Shown: positions 27,347 through 36,385, counted from the stretch's first letter. The stretch: DNA of 64,000 bases from Brevibacillus massiliensis (GCF_000311785.1 NZ_HE978548.1:2491-66490); one strand, 5' to 3'. A program made the numbers and translations. The notes: generated by a model not told the origin, from the sequence alone.

Positions 27347-27715
27347 GTGATCACAAGTTTGTTGGTGTGGTTGTTGGCGGCGTATGGCTGCGCCTCTCTA
27401 TTGGTGGCCTTGTTAGAGCGTATATCCTTTGAGTCTTTGGTTCGCGCCAGTGAGCCCCTTACCCATTATAAGGTTCTGCTGTATAACTCGGATCATTCCT
27501 TGGAAGGAGTCATTCGCAGGCTGATTTGGTCATCGATTCGATACGGGCAGCCGATCAGGATTTCATTTGTCGATTTTGGCTCCACTGACGATACACTGAA
27601 AATAGCCACAACCTTTGAACGGAATTACGAATACCTCGTTGAGGAAAGTGAACGGGATAAAACCAATACGATTTTGATCGACCTTCGCAGACCAACCGAG
27701 CAGGAGAGCATGTAG
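27347..27715 (+). CDS. Small membrane-anchored protein with a glycosyltransferase-like DxGSTDDT motif
   Basis: 122 residues with GTG 27347 as start, because AGGAGGGG (27333-27340) is 6 bases away; the ATG at 27341 is too close to it. One N-terminal hydrophobic helix (ITSLLVWLLAAYGCASLLVALL), then about 90 soluble residues containing YKVLLYNSDHSLEGVIRRL and FVDFGSTDDTLKIA. The latter looks like the first beta-alpha unit of a GT-A (family 2) fold, but the protein is far too short to be a full glycosyltransferase. Function unknown. It lies between degU and comFA, where Bacillus has degV. Its last codons form part of a terminator. Confidence 0.6.
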   Translation: MITSLLVWLLAAYGCASLLVALLERISFESLVRASEPLTHYKVLLYNSDHSLEGVIRRLIWSSIRYGQPIRISFVDFGSTDDTLKIATTFERNYEYLVEESERDKTNTILIDLRRPTEQESM

Positions 27716-27736
27716 CTCTCCTTCCTTCGGTTTTTT
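27694..27736 (+). terminator. Terminator overlapping the end of the preceding gene
   Basis: AACCGA (27694-27699) and GGAGAGC pair with GCTCTCC and TCGGTT (27727-27732), followed by TTTT. Stop codon TAG lies in the loop. The gap 27737-28018 is AT-rich and probably holds the comFA promoter; no gene seen there. Confidence 0.75.
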
Positions 27737-28018
27737 AGTATTCATCCACGAATCTCAGTCCAACACGGTCCTGCGCCCGGTAACGTTGCATCCGCATCCT
27801 GGACAGATTTCCCGGTAATTTTGTCGTTCGGCAGGGTTCTGTCTGGATTGCTGCACATCCTCCCAGTATTCACCAATTATCTTCTAGGCATTTTGCACAA
27901 ATCCTTCCTGTCTGCAAAAATTTCATAACAGATCCATTTTTTTGATCGGAAATTTTCTTGTGCCCATCTCTGTCTTTCTCCAAACTGAAGGCGAGACCAG
28001 GATATGGGAGGAGACGGG

Positions 28019-29884
28019 ATGCGGGAGTATTTATTGTATGTGAAGGAAGAAGAAAATGCGCTGCGAGCCTACATTACTCCCTGTTTTCACATAGACAAGC
28101 TGTTCTGGCAGGAGCGCAATGGGCAGCGGCTGTACGTTATCGGCAGAAGCCCTTCGCTCGCACTGGCTTTCGCCTTGCGCGAAAAGATCGGCACATTCGC
28201 CAAAAGACGGCGCCTGACCGCAAAATCTGTGTTGGAAATGCAGCGGTTGGCCGCCTCTTATGTGCGCGAGGCAAATAAGCTGTACGTAAAAGAGGGGCAC
28301 GCAGGCTATCGTTATACATTCCGGGCAGAACCGATCAAGCGAGAAAACTTGCCCCCGGAAGCCGGTCATGAGCGGGTATCTGAAGAAGCAAAGCAGTTGG
28401 CGAGCATTTTAAGCGGCCGTTCCCTGCTTGAGGAAGAAGCGGAGTGGCTGTTGAAAAAACGCGGCCGCTTCATGATTCCGATGATATGGCTGCTGCAATG
28501 GTTAGTTCTCATGAACAAGACCGAGTGGCGTCCAGGCGTAGGAATGGACATCCATAAACATTGGTGGCAACGCCGCCTGCGTTTTATTTGCTGGCGCTGC
28601 AGCAGCAGGAGCCACCTGGTGCGGACGGAATGCCACAGCTGCAGGCAGCCGTGCGTGTACTGTTCCTCCTGTTTGACGATGGGTAGGAGCAAATGCTGCA
28701 CACCTTTTATCTGTGTACAAGCGGAGAATACGGGCAAGGGATGTCAAGACTCCGGCTCCTTGCTCGCCTGGGAGGGAGAATATACGCCGGCACAGGAAGA
28801 CGCAGCCCGGCGTGCAGGGCAGTTTGCCGTAGAGACTGGAGGGGAAGCGGCGTTTCTCATTTGGGCGGTATGCGGCGCGGGAAAGACAGAGCTCTTGTTT
28901 CCGGCAATTGATGGAGTGCTGAGGAAGGGGGGACGGGTTTTGCTGGCGACACCGCGCAAGGATGTGGTGTTGGAATTGGCTCCCCGTCTGCAGGCTGCTT
29001 TTCCTTCTGTAACCGTACGTTCCGTCTACGGTTCAAGTGAAGAAAAGTGGGAGGAGGGAGATTTGATCATCGCTACTACCCATCAAGTCATGCGTTTTTA
29101 CCGCTGCTTTCCGCTGGTGGTGGTGGACGAGGTCGATGCTTTTCCGTTTCACAACAACAAGCAGCTGCATGATGCCGTTTCACGCGCGGTGGCCAAAGAG
29201 GGCAAGCTGCTTTACCTCAGCGCAACACCTCCCGAGAGACTGCGGAAGCAATTGACCGGCTCCACTGCAGTGCTAAAGCCCCACTCAGCTACCCACGTAC
29301 TCTTGGCTCGGCGCTATCACGGACATCCCCTGCCGGTGCCGGAGATCAAACTGGTTCCGCGGCTAATGGAAAAGGTAAACGCCGGGCGGCCGGTGGCCGA
29401 GTTGATCTCCGCTGCAGGGCATATGTTGGCTCAGGACAGGCAGGTATTTGTCTTCGTGCCTCGTGTAGAAGATGTAGATACGGTGCTCGACTACCTGCAG
29501 GGACTGCTGCCAGCCTATGCCGAAAAAATGGCCGGTGTCCACGCGGCAGACCAGGGGAGGGAGGAAAAAGTACAACGATTTCGCCGGCGGGAAAACATGT
29601 TGATTGTGACCACGACGATTTTAGAGCGGGGCGTGACCATTCCGCGCAGCGATGTCATCATCCTGGGGGCGGATGCTTCGGTATTTGATGAAGCTTCCCT
29701 GGTACAAATCGCCGGGCGGGTAGGGCGTTCGGCAGATGCGCCAGACGGCACTGTACTGTTTCTGGCCAGCCATCGGACACAAGCTCTGTACGCGGCCAAA
29801 CGACAGATTGAACAGATGAATCGTCTGGCCGACAAGCGGTGGGCTGCGGACGGAAAACAGCAAAAAGCCGGGAGAAAAAGGTAA
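28019..29884 (+). CDS. comFA: Competence DNA helicase ComFA
   Basis: 621 residues from ATG 28019, 6 bases after GGAGGAG. ComFA is the ATP-driven translocase that helps pull single-stranded DNA through the ComEC pore during transformation. An N-terminal region of about 195 residues is followed by a Cys-rich zinc-binding knuckle (CWRC, CHSC, CVYCSSC, KCC at about residues 200-235), then the superfamily 2 motor: Walker A CGAGKT (285-290), DEVD (370-373), SATPP, and C-terminal motif VI QIAGRVGRS. Full length and no frameshift. The comFC start is directly adjacent to its stop codon. Confidence 0.92.
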   Translation: MREYLLYVKEEENALRAYITPCFHIDKLFWQERNGQRLYVIGRSPSLALAFALREKIGTFAKRRRLTAKSVLEMQRLAASYVREANKLYVKEGHAGYRYTFRAEPIKRENLPPEAGHERVSEEAKQLASILSGRSLLEEEAEWLLKKRGRFMIPMIWLLQWLVLMNKTEWRPGVGMDIHKHWWQRRLRFICWRCSSRSHLVRTECHSCRQPCVYCSSCLTMGRSKCCTPFICVQAENTGKGCQDSGSLLAWEGEYTPAQEDAARRAGQFAVETGGEAAFLIWAVCGAGKTELLFPAIDGVLRKGGRVLLATPRKDVVLELAPRLQAAFPSVTVRSVYGSSEEKWEEGDLIIATTHQVMRFYRCFPLVVVDEVDAFPFHNNKQLHDAVSRAVAKEGKLLYLSATPPERLRKQLTGSTAVLKPHSATHVLLARRYHGHPLPVPEIKLVPRLMEKVNAGRPVAELISAAGHMLAQDRQVFVFVPRVEDVDTVLDYLQGLLPAYAEKMAGVHAADQGREEKVQRFRRRENMLIVTTTILERGVTIPRSDVIILGADASVFDEASLVQIAGRVGRSADAPDGTVLFLASHRTQALYAAKRQIEQMNRLADKRWAADGKQQKAGRKR

Positions 29885-30706
29885 ATGCGGGAATGCCTCT
29901 TGTGTCATCAATTCTTGTCTGCCAACGAGCGGCTGGAGGGCATCAGGCGTTGCGTGAATCGGCTTGTATCGCCGCGGCATTACCCGCAGGTATTTTCCCT
30001 GTTCAACCGCCTGCCGCTATGTGTGGGCTGCCTTGCGGGTCTTCCCTTCGTTGGGGAGACTATCTGTCATCGCTGCGGACGGAATATGTCAGCGGCTTCA
30101 TCAGATGACCCTCTGCTTTTTTGTACGGACTGCCGATCATTCCTGGCCGAAGTGGATCCTCTGACTGCGAATCGAAGCGCGCTCCGCTATGACGAACAGG
30201 TGAAAGCGGTGGTCGCAGCGTATAAGTATCGCGGCGATGAACGGCTTGCAGAGCTTTTTGCCGTCCTTGCCGCAAGCTGCTATTACCGGTACTACAGCGG
30301 CATCTCTTTTCGGTTGATCACCTACGTTCCGCTGCATGATAAGCGGCTTGCCGAGCGGGGATTCAATCAGGTGGAGTTAATCGCAAAAGGGCTGGGGCGA
30401 ATGGTTGGACTGCCTGTTTTGCCTCTATTGCGTCGGATCAAGTACACGGAAAAACTGAGTATTCAATCAGGTCGCACTGCCCGCTTTGCCAGCATGCAGA
30501 AAGCCTTCGCCCCGGGGGAAGGAGCAAGTCAGTCGTTTCGTCTGCGCAGATCTGGCTGGCTGAGCAGGAAAACGGACCGCCCGAAGGTCCTGCTGCTGGA
30601 TGACATATTTACGACGGGGGCAACCGTCCGTTCGTGCGCGTCAGCTATCAAGGCTATTCCGGACTTTGCTGACGTGGAGGTCTACAGCCTGACGTTATGC
30701 AGGTGA
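29885..30706 (+). CDS. comFC: Competence protein ComFC (phosphoribosyltransferase fold)
   Basis: 273 residues, ATG immediately following the comFA stop. N-terminal double zinc finger (CLLC, CVGC, CHRCG, CTDC), then a PRTase fold ending in the PRPP-loop VLLLDDIFTTGATV near the C-terminus. It is the usual partner of ComFA and needed for DNA uptake in Bacillus. No comFB gene is present between comFA and comFC, unlike Bacillus subtilis. Confidence 0.92.
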   Translation: MRECLLCHQFLSANERLEGIRRCVNRLVSPRHYPQVFSLFNRLPLCVGCLAGLPFVGETICHRCGRNMSAASSDDPLLFCTDCRSFLAEVDPLTANRSALRYDEQVKAVVAAYKYRGDERLAELFAVLAASCYYRYYSGISFRLITYVPLHDKRLAERGFNQVELIAKGLGRMVGLPVLPLLRRIKYTEKLSIQSGRTARFASMQKAFAPGEGASQSFRLRRSGWLSRKTDRPKVLLLDDIFTTGATVRSCASAIKAIPDFADVEVYSLTLCR

Positions 30707-30793
30707 AGGGGTCATTCTGCTGTCTTTGCACATCAAAAGGTTCTCCAGCCGTGATACAATCATATCAAGTTGGGTGGACAAAGGAGGGAGCGT

Positions 30794-31513
30794 ATGAGTA
30801 ACAACCTGTTAGAAGTAATCCGTGAAGGTTTCGAAACCGTAAACCGTAGGATCGAAGGAATGGAGACTCGGATGGAGGCGGGTTTTGAAGCCGTAAACCG
30901 CCGAATTGACGGGGTGGAGACTCAGATAGAAGCCGTGAACCGCCGGATTGACGGAGTGGAGACTCAGATAGAAGCCGTGAACCGCCAGATTGACGGAGTG
31001 GAGACTCGGATGGAAGCGGGTTTCGAAGCCGTGAATCGGCGGATTGACGGAGTGGAGACTCAGATAGAAGCCATGAACCGCCGGATTGACGGAGTGGAGA
31101 CTCGGATGGAAGCGGGTTTCGAAGCCGTGAATCGGCGGATTGATGGGGTAGAGACCCAGATCGAAGCCGTGAATCGGCGGATTGATGGGGTAGAGACCCA
31201 GATCGAAGCCGTAAACCGGCGGATCGATGGGGTGGAAGCCCGAATCGATCATATCGAAAATCGGATGAACGAAGGATTTTCTTTGGTTCATGAACGAATC
31301 GACAAAGTGGAATTTAGCATTTACAATATGAACCTCTGCCTGGGCGATATGCAGAAAACATTGCAGCGGATTGAAAAAGCCCAAACAGAAGACGTCATGG
31401 GCATGCTGCGCCATGTAAAGGAAAAAACAGACTCACACGAGACCAAAATAGAACTGATAAATAACAGGCTGTTGGACGTAGAAAGCAAGGTGGAAAAATT
31501 AGAAAGGCAATAG
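30794..31513 (+). CDS. Repetitive coiled-coil protein of unknown function
   Basis: 239 residues from ATG 30794 after AAAGGAGGGAG. Residues 15-152 consist of nine tandem units built on AVNRRIDGVETQIE (14 residues) or the longer AVNRRIDGVETRMEAGFE (18 residues), in order 18-14-14-18-14-18-14-14-14. Heptad-like hydrophobic spacing predicts a long parallel coiled coil. The last 85 residues (MNEGFSLVHERIDKVEFSI and later RLLDVESKVEKLERQ) continue as coiled coil without repeats. No signal peptide or membrane segment. It might be a scaffold, a phage-tail-like rod or a polar organiser; no evidence picks one. It follows comFC by 87 bases on the same strand. Confidence 0.7.
   Translation: MSNNLLEVIREGFETVNRRIEGMETRMEAGFEAVNRRIDGVETQIEAVNRRIDGVETQIEAVNRQIDGVETRMEAGFEAVNRRIDGVETQIEAMNRRIDGVETRMEAGFEAVNRRIDGVETQIEAVNRRIDGVETQIEAVNRRIDGVEARIDHIENRMNEGFSLVHERIDKVEFSIYNMNLCLGDMQKTLQRIEKAQTEDVMGMLRHVKEKTDSHETKIELINNRLLDVESKVEKLERQ
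30836..31249 (+). repeat. In-frame minisatellite of 42- and 54-bp units
   Basis: Nine tandem units, all multiples of 3, inside the coiled-coil gene: 54 bp at 30836, 30974 and 31070, and 42 bp for the rest. Unit boundaries are 30836, 30890, 30932, 30974, 31028, 31070, 31124, 31166 and 31208. Units are nearly identical, so copy number may change by slippage. Confidence 0.9.
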
Positions 31514-31538
31514 GCAGCGTAAATATGGGAAACCCATC

Positions 31539-32612
31539 TCACCGGCGAGAAGGGCTGTCGATTTTTAAGCTCGTGATTTTCCAACGGTCCAAAGGTGTCG
31601 ACCGATTGAGCAAAAATACCCAAACACCGTTTTTCTTATCTTTTCCTAATATATATGAGATGTTGACCGGAACGACTGCCGTAAACAGGCCGGCTGTCTG
31701 ATTCGAAAGGCCGCTCTTTTTTACCGAATGCATATCATTAAAAGAAAACGGCAGGGGGAAACCATTCGTTGTCATGTCCAGCGTAGACCTGTCCTGTTCT
31801 TGAAGGGATGTTAAAAAGATGTCAACGAGCTGCTGGGGATCCGCTTGGATAACCGTCTGCCGCAAAGCCCCTGAAGCTTTTAACACCATCAGGCTGTGTC
31901 CCGGATCAGGAGTGTTGGAACGGCGGCGGTGCAGGGTGCTGCCCTTGAAATGAATGCAAAAATGCCCCCGAAAGTTGTTCCCGGCAATTGCTCCAGCCCC
32001 GTGCGGCATTCCGTTCATTGAGGCCGCGTATTTCTTTCCGTCGATGGCCACCAGGACTGCTCGACGTTTCCAACTCCATTTTCCCTGATAGACTTGCTTC
32101 ATGATTTTGGTATCCTGTTTTGTTAACGGCTGCACATCTGCGTGACGGCTGCCTGCCCTCCGTTGTACCCGGAAAGCAGCTCCTGTTTCCAAGTCGATCA
32201 CATCTGCGTAAGCCATTCGTTTAAAAGCCTTGCGGACGCTTTCCCAATCGAGCGGCTCGCCAAAGTGAGCCTTTTCCACTTGGGATATCCGCTTTTCCAG
32301 CTCGGTTTGCACTTTGACAGGCAGCAGTACCTGTTTTTTCTGCCCTGTTTCGTACATACGCGAAAATGAATCATACACATACTCTTTTTCGCCGATCCGG
32401 ATGGTCGCCCGAGGAAGCTCCGGCAGCTGTTTAGAAGGAATGGTTGGGCTTTGTGTGATGGATGCGGCCAACCCGTGCTTGTCTTGGATGGACAGATGAG
32501 AGTAGAAAGGCGATGCGGGAGACGTTGCGACAATGATCTGCACGTCCCCGGCCGCATGTACCGGAGAACAAAGCAGCAGGAAGAGAAAGAATAACAAGAC
32601 AGTTTTTTTCAA
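31539..32612 (-). CDS. Exported protein with GHFCIHF motif
   Basis: 357 residues from TTG at 32612 (minus), 8 bases after AAAAGGGG. Signal peptide MKKTVLLFFLFLLLCSPVHA. Residues about 60-150 hold a variable region, then the best conserved block near residues 190-225: DGKKYAASMNGMPHGAG, GNNFRGHFCIHF and STLH. Such His-Cys-His blocks occur in exported Bacillota proteins with L,D-transpeptidase-like or cell-wall roles, but I cannot name the family with certainty. It is divergent from an L,D-transpeptidase gene 155 bases away, which supports a wall-related function. Confidence 0.55.
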   Translation of the reverse strand: MKKTVLLFFLFLLLCSPVHAAGDVQIIVATSPASPFYSHLSIQDKHGLAASITQSPTIPSKQLPELPRATIRIGEKEYVYDSFSRMYETGQKKQVLLPVKVQTELEKRISQVEKAHFGEPLDWESVRKAFKRMAYADVIDLETGAAFRVQRRAGSRHADVQPLTKQDTKIMKQVYQGKWSWKRRAVLVAIDGKKYAASMNGMPHGAGAIAGNNFRGHFCIHFKGSTLHRRRSNTPDPGHSLMVLKASGALRQTVIQADPQQLVDIFLTSLQEQDRSTLDMTTNGFPLPFSFNDMHSVKKSGLSNQTAGLFTAVVPVNISYILGKDKKNGVWVFLLNRSTPLDRWKITSLKIDSPSRR

Positions 32613-32766
32613 GGTAACTACCCCTTTTCGACACTGAGCACTTCTGTAGTATGCACCAAAGATCCTATTGAAACACTGATCTTTTAAAAAAATGGCTGCC
32701 TCGAATGAAGAAGGGAGAAGATATGTAAACTAACGGTTGTAAATAACCACAACGTGAGGCATCCGT

Positions 32767-33444
32767 ATGAGAAAAATTCACTTTATGATGTTTGTGCTCA
32801 TCTGCGGCCTGATTTTTTGCGATACAGGATACTGCGCCTCGGCTAAGGATAAGGATAAAGACGCGGACAAGGTCTACATACACATCAACCTCTGGCAACG
32901 AAAGCTGTATCTCAAGGATCAGCAGGATCGCGTGCTCGCTTCGTACCGGATAGGCCCGGGGAAGATTGATACTCCAACCCCGATCGGGACCTTTCGCGTG
33001 ATACAAAAGTCGAAGGATTGGGGTGACGGATTTGGAACACGCTGGCTGGGGCTGAATGTAACTTGGGGAATCTACGGGATCCATGGTACCAACAGGCCGG
33101 AATATATCGGGGGGTATGTCAGCGGCGGGTGCATTCGCATGCGCAACCGGGATGTCGAGAAACTGTTCGAGCGCGTTCCTTTGGGCTCAACGGTCGTAAT
33201 TGACGGACCCATTATGGGGCATGAAACCGTCACGTACAGGATACTTGTTCCAGGCAGCACCGGTTCTCTGGTAAAAATGGTGCAGAATAGGCTGAAAGCT
33301 GCCGGCTTGTATACCGGGAAAGCAAACGGAAGATACGATTATTGGACAGAAGTAGCGGTTAGGAAATTCCAAAAAGAGGTTGGTTTGAAGGTAACTGGGC
33401 ACGTTGATTTTGATGAACTGCAATATCTGGGAATTATTGAGTAA
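32767..33444 (+). CDS. Exported L,D-transpeptidase (YkuD) with a C-terminal peptidoglycan-binding domain
   Basis: 225 residues with signal peptide MRKIHFMMFVLICGLIFC. YkuD domain about residues 33-143: the start VYIHINLWQRKLYL, the fold core GPGKIDTPTPIGTF, and catalytic block YGIHGTN...VSGGCIRM, with the active-site Cys in GGCIR and the His in IHGTN. Residues about 155-220 form a PG_binding_1 domain (GSLVKMVQNRLKAAGLY, AVRKFQKEVGL). It would make 3-3 cross-links or attach proteins to the wall. ATG 32767 follows a GTGAGG site. Terminated by a hairpin at its stop. Confidence 0.92.
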   Translation: MRKIHFMMFVLICGLIFCDTGYCASAKDKDKDADKVYIHINLWQRKLYLKDQQDRVLASYRIGPGKIDTPTPIGTFRVIQKSKDWGDGFGTRWLGLNVTWGIYGIHGTNRPEYIGGYVSGGCIRMRNRDVEKLFERVPLGSTVVIDGPIMGHETVTYRILVPGSTGSLVKMVQNRLKAAGLYTGKANGRYDYWTEVAVRKFQKEVGLKVTGHVDFDELQYLGIIE

Positions 33445-33470
33445 CACACTGTATTTTCAGTGTGTTTTTT
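33444..33470 (+). terminator. Terminator after the L,D-transpeptidase gene
   Basis: ACACACTG (33444-33451) pairs with CAGTGTGT (33458-33465), with six T at its end. Confidence 0.88.
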
Positions 33471-33533
33471 CCTTTTTTCATCCGATAATATAGGTAAAAA
33501 GAGGCTTTGTTTCACGTGATGGAGGGGATTTAC

Positions 33534-33962
33534 GTGTCGATCGGGAATCTGGAAAACTGTCCGCGCTGCGGGGCTTTGTTTGTCAAAACAGTTCGGGATG
33601 TCTGCCAGAAATGCTATCAGCAAATCGAAAAAGAATACGAAACATGTGCAACATTCCTGCGGAAAAAGGAAAACCGGGGCGTAGATATTTACCAGCTAAG
33701 TGAAGCAACAGGCGTCAGTGTCAAACAGATTACCCGGTTTATCAAGGAAGGGCGCATTTCGGTCAGGGATAATCCCAATATGGGTTATCCATGTGAAAGC
33801 TGTGGTGGGATGATCCGAATCGGAAATCTGTGTGAAGCATGTGCGAAGAGCTTGAGAAGGGAGTTCGAGCAGCAGTTGGAATTGGACAAGCGGCTGGAGG
33901 AACACAAACAGGAAAAAACAGTAAGTTATTGGAGAAGAGCCCAAGGAAAACGGGAAACGTGA
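33534..33962 (+). CDS. yvyF: Flagellar-operon protein YvyF
   Basis: 142 residues from GTG 33534, set by GGAGGGG 5 bases before it. It has a zinc-ribbon-like start (NLENCPRCGALFVK, CQKC), a MerR-like helix-turn-helix core (LSEATGVSVKQITRFIKEG) and a second pair of cysteines (YPCESCGGMI, CEACAK). This is the TIGR03826/YvyF family, found upstream of flgM in Bacillus and with an uncertain regulatory role. It opens the late flagellar cluster. Confidence 0.9.
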   Translation: MSIGNLENCPRCGALFVKTVRDVCQKCYQQIEKEYETCATFLRKKENRGVDIYQLSEATGVSVKQITRFIKEGRISVRDNPNMGYPCESCGGMIRIGNLCEACAKSLRREFEQQLELDKRLEEHKQEKTVSYWRRAQGKRET

Positions 33963-33968
33963 AAATGC

Positions 33969-33996
33969 TAATGTCAACATATGAAATTGCCGATGA
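33969..33996 (+). promoter_or_regulatory. Sigma-D-like promoter of flgM
   Basis: TAAT (33969-33972), 16 bases, then GCCGATGA (33989-33996). It resembles the sigma-D consensus TAAA-N15-GCCGATAT and precedes flgM by 47 bases. FlgM is the anti-sigma-D factor, so this would give autoregulation. Confidence 0.65.
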
Positions 33997-34043
33997 TACT
34001 ACTATAAGAGTATTCATCGGTGTTTGATAAAGAGGGTGTACGT

Positions 34044-34334
34044 ATGCGCATTGACAAGACAAATCCGGCAGGGATGATTCAAGCCTACAACAAAACCAAT
34101 CCAGGCCAGGCGGAAAAAATGTCGAGAAAGCCAATGGGAAGGGATGAAGTAAAGATATCCGACGAGGCTATTGAACTGCTTAAGTATGGTGAAGAGCAGG
34201 AAACCGACCCGGTTCGTGAGGCTAAAATAATTGAACTAAAACAGCAGGTGCAACAAGGGACATACCGTGTGCCTAGCGATAAAATCGCCGAGAAGTTTTT
34301 GGCCTTTTGGAAGAAAAGCGGGAGGTCAGACTGA
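34044..34334 (+). CDS. flgM: Anti-sigma-D factor FlgM
   Basis: 96 residues from ATG 34044; an upstream in-frame GTG at 34020 lacks a site. It has the N-terminal disordered lead, a central MGRDEVKISDEAIEL and C-terminal sigma-binding helices with REAKIIELKQQVQQGTYRVPSDKIAEKFL, the FlgM hallmark. It holds sigma-D until the hook is complete, then leaves by the flagellar export route. Stop TGA overlaps the flgN start by one base. Confidence 0.93.
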   Translation: MRIDKTNPAGMIQAYNKTNPGQAEKMSRKPMGRDEVKISDEAIELLKYGEEQETDPVREAKIIELKQQVQQGTYRVPSDKIAEKFLAFWKKSGRSD

Positions 34335-34834
34335 TGAGGATGGACGGGCTGTATGAAGTGTTGGAGAATCTGCTGAATCTTCATAAATCCCTTCTTGCCT
34401 TGGCCGCCGACAAAAAGCAGGCACTGCTTGCAGGCGAGATCGATTCATTGGTCGAGATTACACACCGGGAGCAAAAGCTGATCAAGGCGGTATCGCTGGC
34501 CGAACAAAACCGCATCGGGATTGTCCAGGAACTCTTGAAGGAGAAAGGGCTGCCTGGTTCAGAGGGGACCTTGGCCGGACTGTTGAAGACACTCACCAGT
34601 GCAGAAGAAAAGAAACGGCTCAAAATCATTCGCGAGCAATTACTAGGGATTGTATCCGAACTGCGGGAGGCAAATGAACTAAATCAGCAGTTGCTGGGGC
34701 AATCCCTCTCGTTTGTCAATGCCAATCTCGAGCTGCTGACAGATTCTCCGGAAGAGGATTTCGTCTACAGGAACCCGTCAACCCACTCTCACCATTCGTA
34801 TGCCAGCCGTTCCTTTCTCAATACAAAAGCGTAA
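34334..34834 (+). CDS. flgN: FlgN-type flagellar chaperone
   Basis: 166 residues from ATG 34334, overlapping the flgM stop (TGATG). Mostly helical, with LLNLHKSLLALAADKKQAL and the central IVSELREANELNQQLLGQSL expected of FlgN. It binds the hook-junction proteins FlgK and FlgL, encoded directly downstream, and escorts them to the exporter. Confidence 0.9.
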   Translation: MRMDGLYEVLENLLNLHKSLLALAADKKQALLAGEIDSLVEITHREQKLIKAVSLAEQNRIGIVQELLKEKGLPGSEGTLAGLLKTLTSAEEKKRLKIIREQLLGIVSELREANELNQQLLGQSLSFVNANLELLTDSPEEDFVYRNPSTHSHHSYASRSFLNTKA

Positions 34835-34849
34835 AGAGGTGCATCAAAC

Positions 34850-36385
34850 ATGCCTTCAACATTTCACGGAATAGAAGTAAGCAAGCGCGGGATTTTCGCT
34901 CAGCAGTACGGACTCAATATAACGGGGCACAACATCTCCAACGCCAATACGGAAGGCTATACCCGCCAGCGCCCCAACATGGAGGCGACCAAGGGGATTC
35001 CTGCGCCGGGCATGAACGCTGACCGGGCTCCGGGGTTGCTCGGGACGGGGGTGCAGATTTCTGATTTGCAGCGTTTGCGGGAGGACTTTTTGGACGTCCA
35101 ATTTCGCAACCAGAACAAATTTTACGGATACTGGGAAAAGCAAAGCGATGTGTTGGGGAAGATAGAAGAGGTTTTCAAGGAACCATCCGATACAGGTCTC
35201 CAAAGCGTCATGGACGAAATGTGGAAGGCATTTCAAGACTTGGCTGATGACCCGACGAGTTCATCGGCTCGTGCGGTTTTAAGGGAGCGGGCCATTGCTG
35301 TTGCCGATACGTTTGCCTCCGTTTATTCACAACTGGAAACCATGCAGACCGATTTGGACAATGAAGTGAACGTCACTGTCAATAACATCAATTCTCTTGC
35401 CTCTCAAATCGCTACTTTAAACAAGCAGATAGCCGATGTGGTGCCGCACGGCTATCAACCGAATGACTTGTATGACCAGCGGGACTTGTTAATCGATAAG
35501 CTGTCGAAACTGACGGATGTCCGCGTAACGCAGGGCGAAAATGGCATGGTAAATGTTTTGATGGAAGGGCAAGAGCTTGTAAACGGCCGAAATGCGGCTC
35601 AACTAGCCACTTCAAGAAATCCGCAAACGGGATTTTTGGATGTCACACTAGGCGGGGCTCCGTTTAATCCGGTGAATGGACGATTAGCCGCCATTATGGA
35701 TATGCGCGGGCGGACGGTAACCAATCCGGACGGCACCCTGACCCTGAGTGGAGCAATCCCAGACTTGATGCAAAAACTGGATACATTGGCGATCAATTTA
35801 GCGAAAGAGATCAACGACGTACACCGTCAGGGGATCAACATCACCGACATTAAGAACGGCTCTACACAACCCTCCGATCTGCCGTTCTTCGTGGATAAGG
35901 ACGAGCTGGCTGCTGATGCGAATACGAAGGAGTATCCGAAAGGGGCCAAGCGTCTGACGCTTAATCCGGCTATTATGGCCAGTCTGGATGCGATCGCGGC
36001 TGCCAAGCCGGAGGCAAACGGCCAGGTAGTAGAGGGGAATAACAAGAACGCATTGGATTTAGCGGCAATCAAACAGAAGCTGATCTCCCCAGGTACGGGA
36101 GCAAACGATTTTAAGGAAACCTCGACATTGGATGACTTTTACCGTTACATGGTAGGGCAGCTCGGGATTGACCGTCAGGAAGGGCTGCGCAAATATAAAA
36201 ACTCCGAGGATATCGTGTCGATGGTAGATAATCAACGCCAATCTGTCTCCGGTGTTTCCATCGATGAAGAGATGTCGGAGTTAATCAAATACCAGCATGC
36301 ATACAGCGCCTCCGCTCGCGTGATGACCTCGATGGATGAGGTGCTGGATAAGGTGATCAATGGAATGGGCCGTGTTGGACTCTAA
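34850..36385 (+). CDS. flgK: Flagellar hook-filament junction protein FlgK
   Basis: 511 residues, the usual family length. N-terminal IEVSKRGIFAQQYGLNITGHNISN and C-terminal QHAYSASARVMTSMDEVLDKVI are the conserved rod/hook coiled-coil ends; the middle shows the D2/D3 domains. ATG follows AAAGAGG. The protein joins hook and filament. The gene sits 24 bases before flgL. Confidence 0.96.
   Translation: MPSTFHGIEVSKRGIFAQQYGLNITGHNISNANTEGYTRQRPNMEATKGIPAPGMNADRAPGLLGTGVQISDLQRLREDFLDVQFRNQNKFYGYWEKQSDVLGKIEEVFKEPSDTGLQSVMDEMWKAFQDLADDPTSSSARAVLRERAIAVADTFASVYSQLETMQTDLDNEVNVTVNNINSLASQIATLNKQIADVVPHGYQPNDLYDQRDLLIDKLSKLTDVRVTQGENGMVNVLMEGQELVNGRNAAQLATSRNPQTGFLDVTLGGAPFNPVNGRLAAIMDMRGRTVTNPDGTLTLSGAIPDLMQKLDTLAINLAKEINDVHRQGINITDIKNGSTQPSDLPFFVDKDELAADANTKEYPKGAKRLTLNPAIMASLDAIAAAKPEANGQVVEGNNKNALDLAAIKQKLISPGTGANDFKETSTLDDFYRYMVGQLGIDRQEGLRKYKNSEDIVSMVDNQRQSVSGVSIDEEMSELIKYQHAYSASARVMTSMDEVLDKVINGMGRVGL

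Noticed and set aside
30836-31249. CRISPR-like tandem array
   Set aside because: Units are contiguous, in frame and protein-coding, with no spacers; no cas genes nearby.
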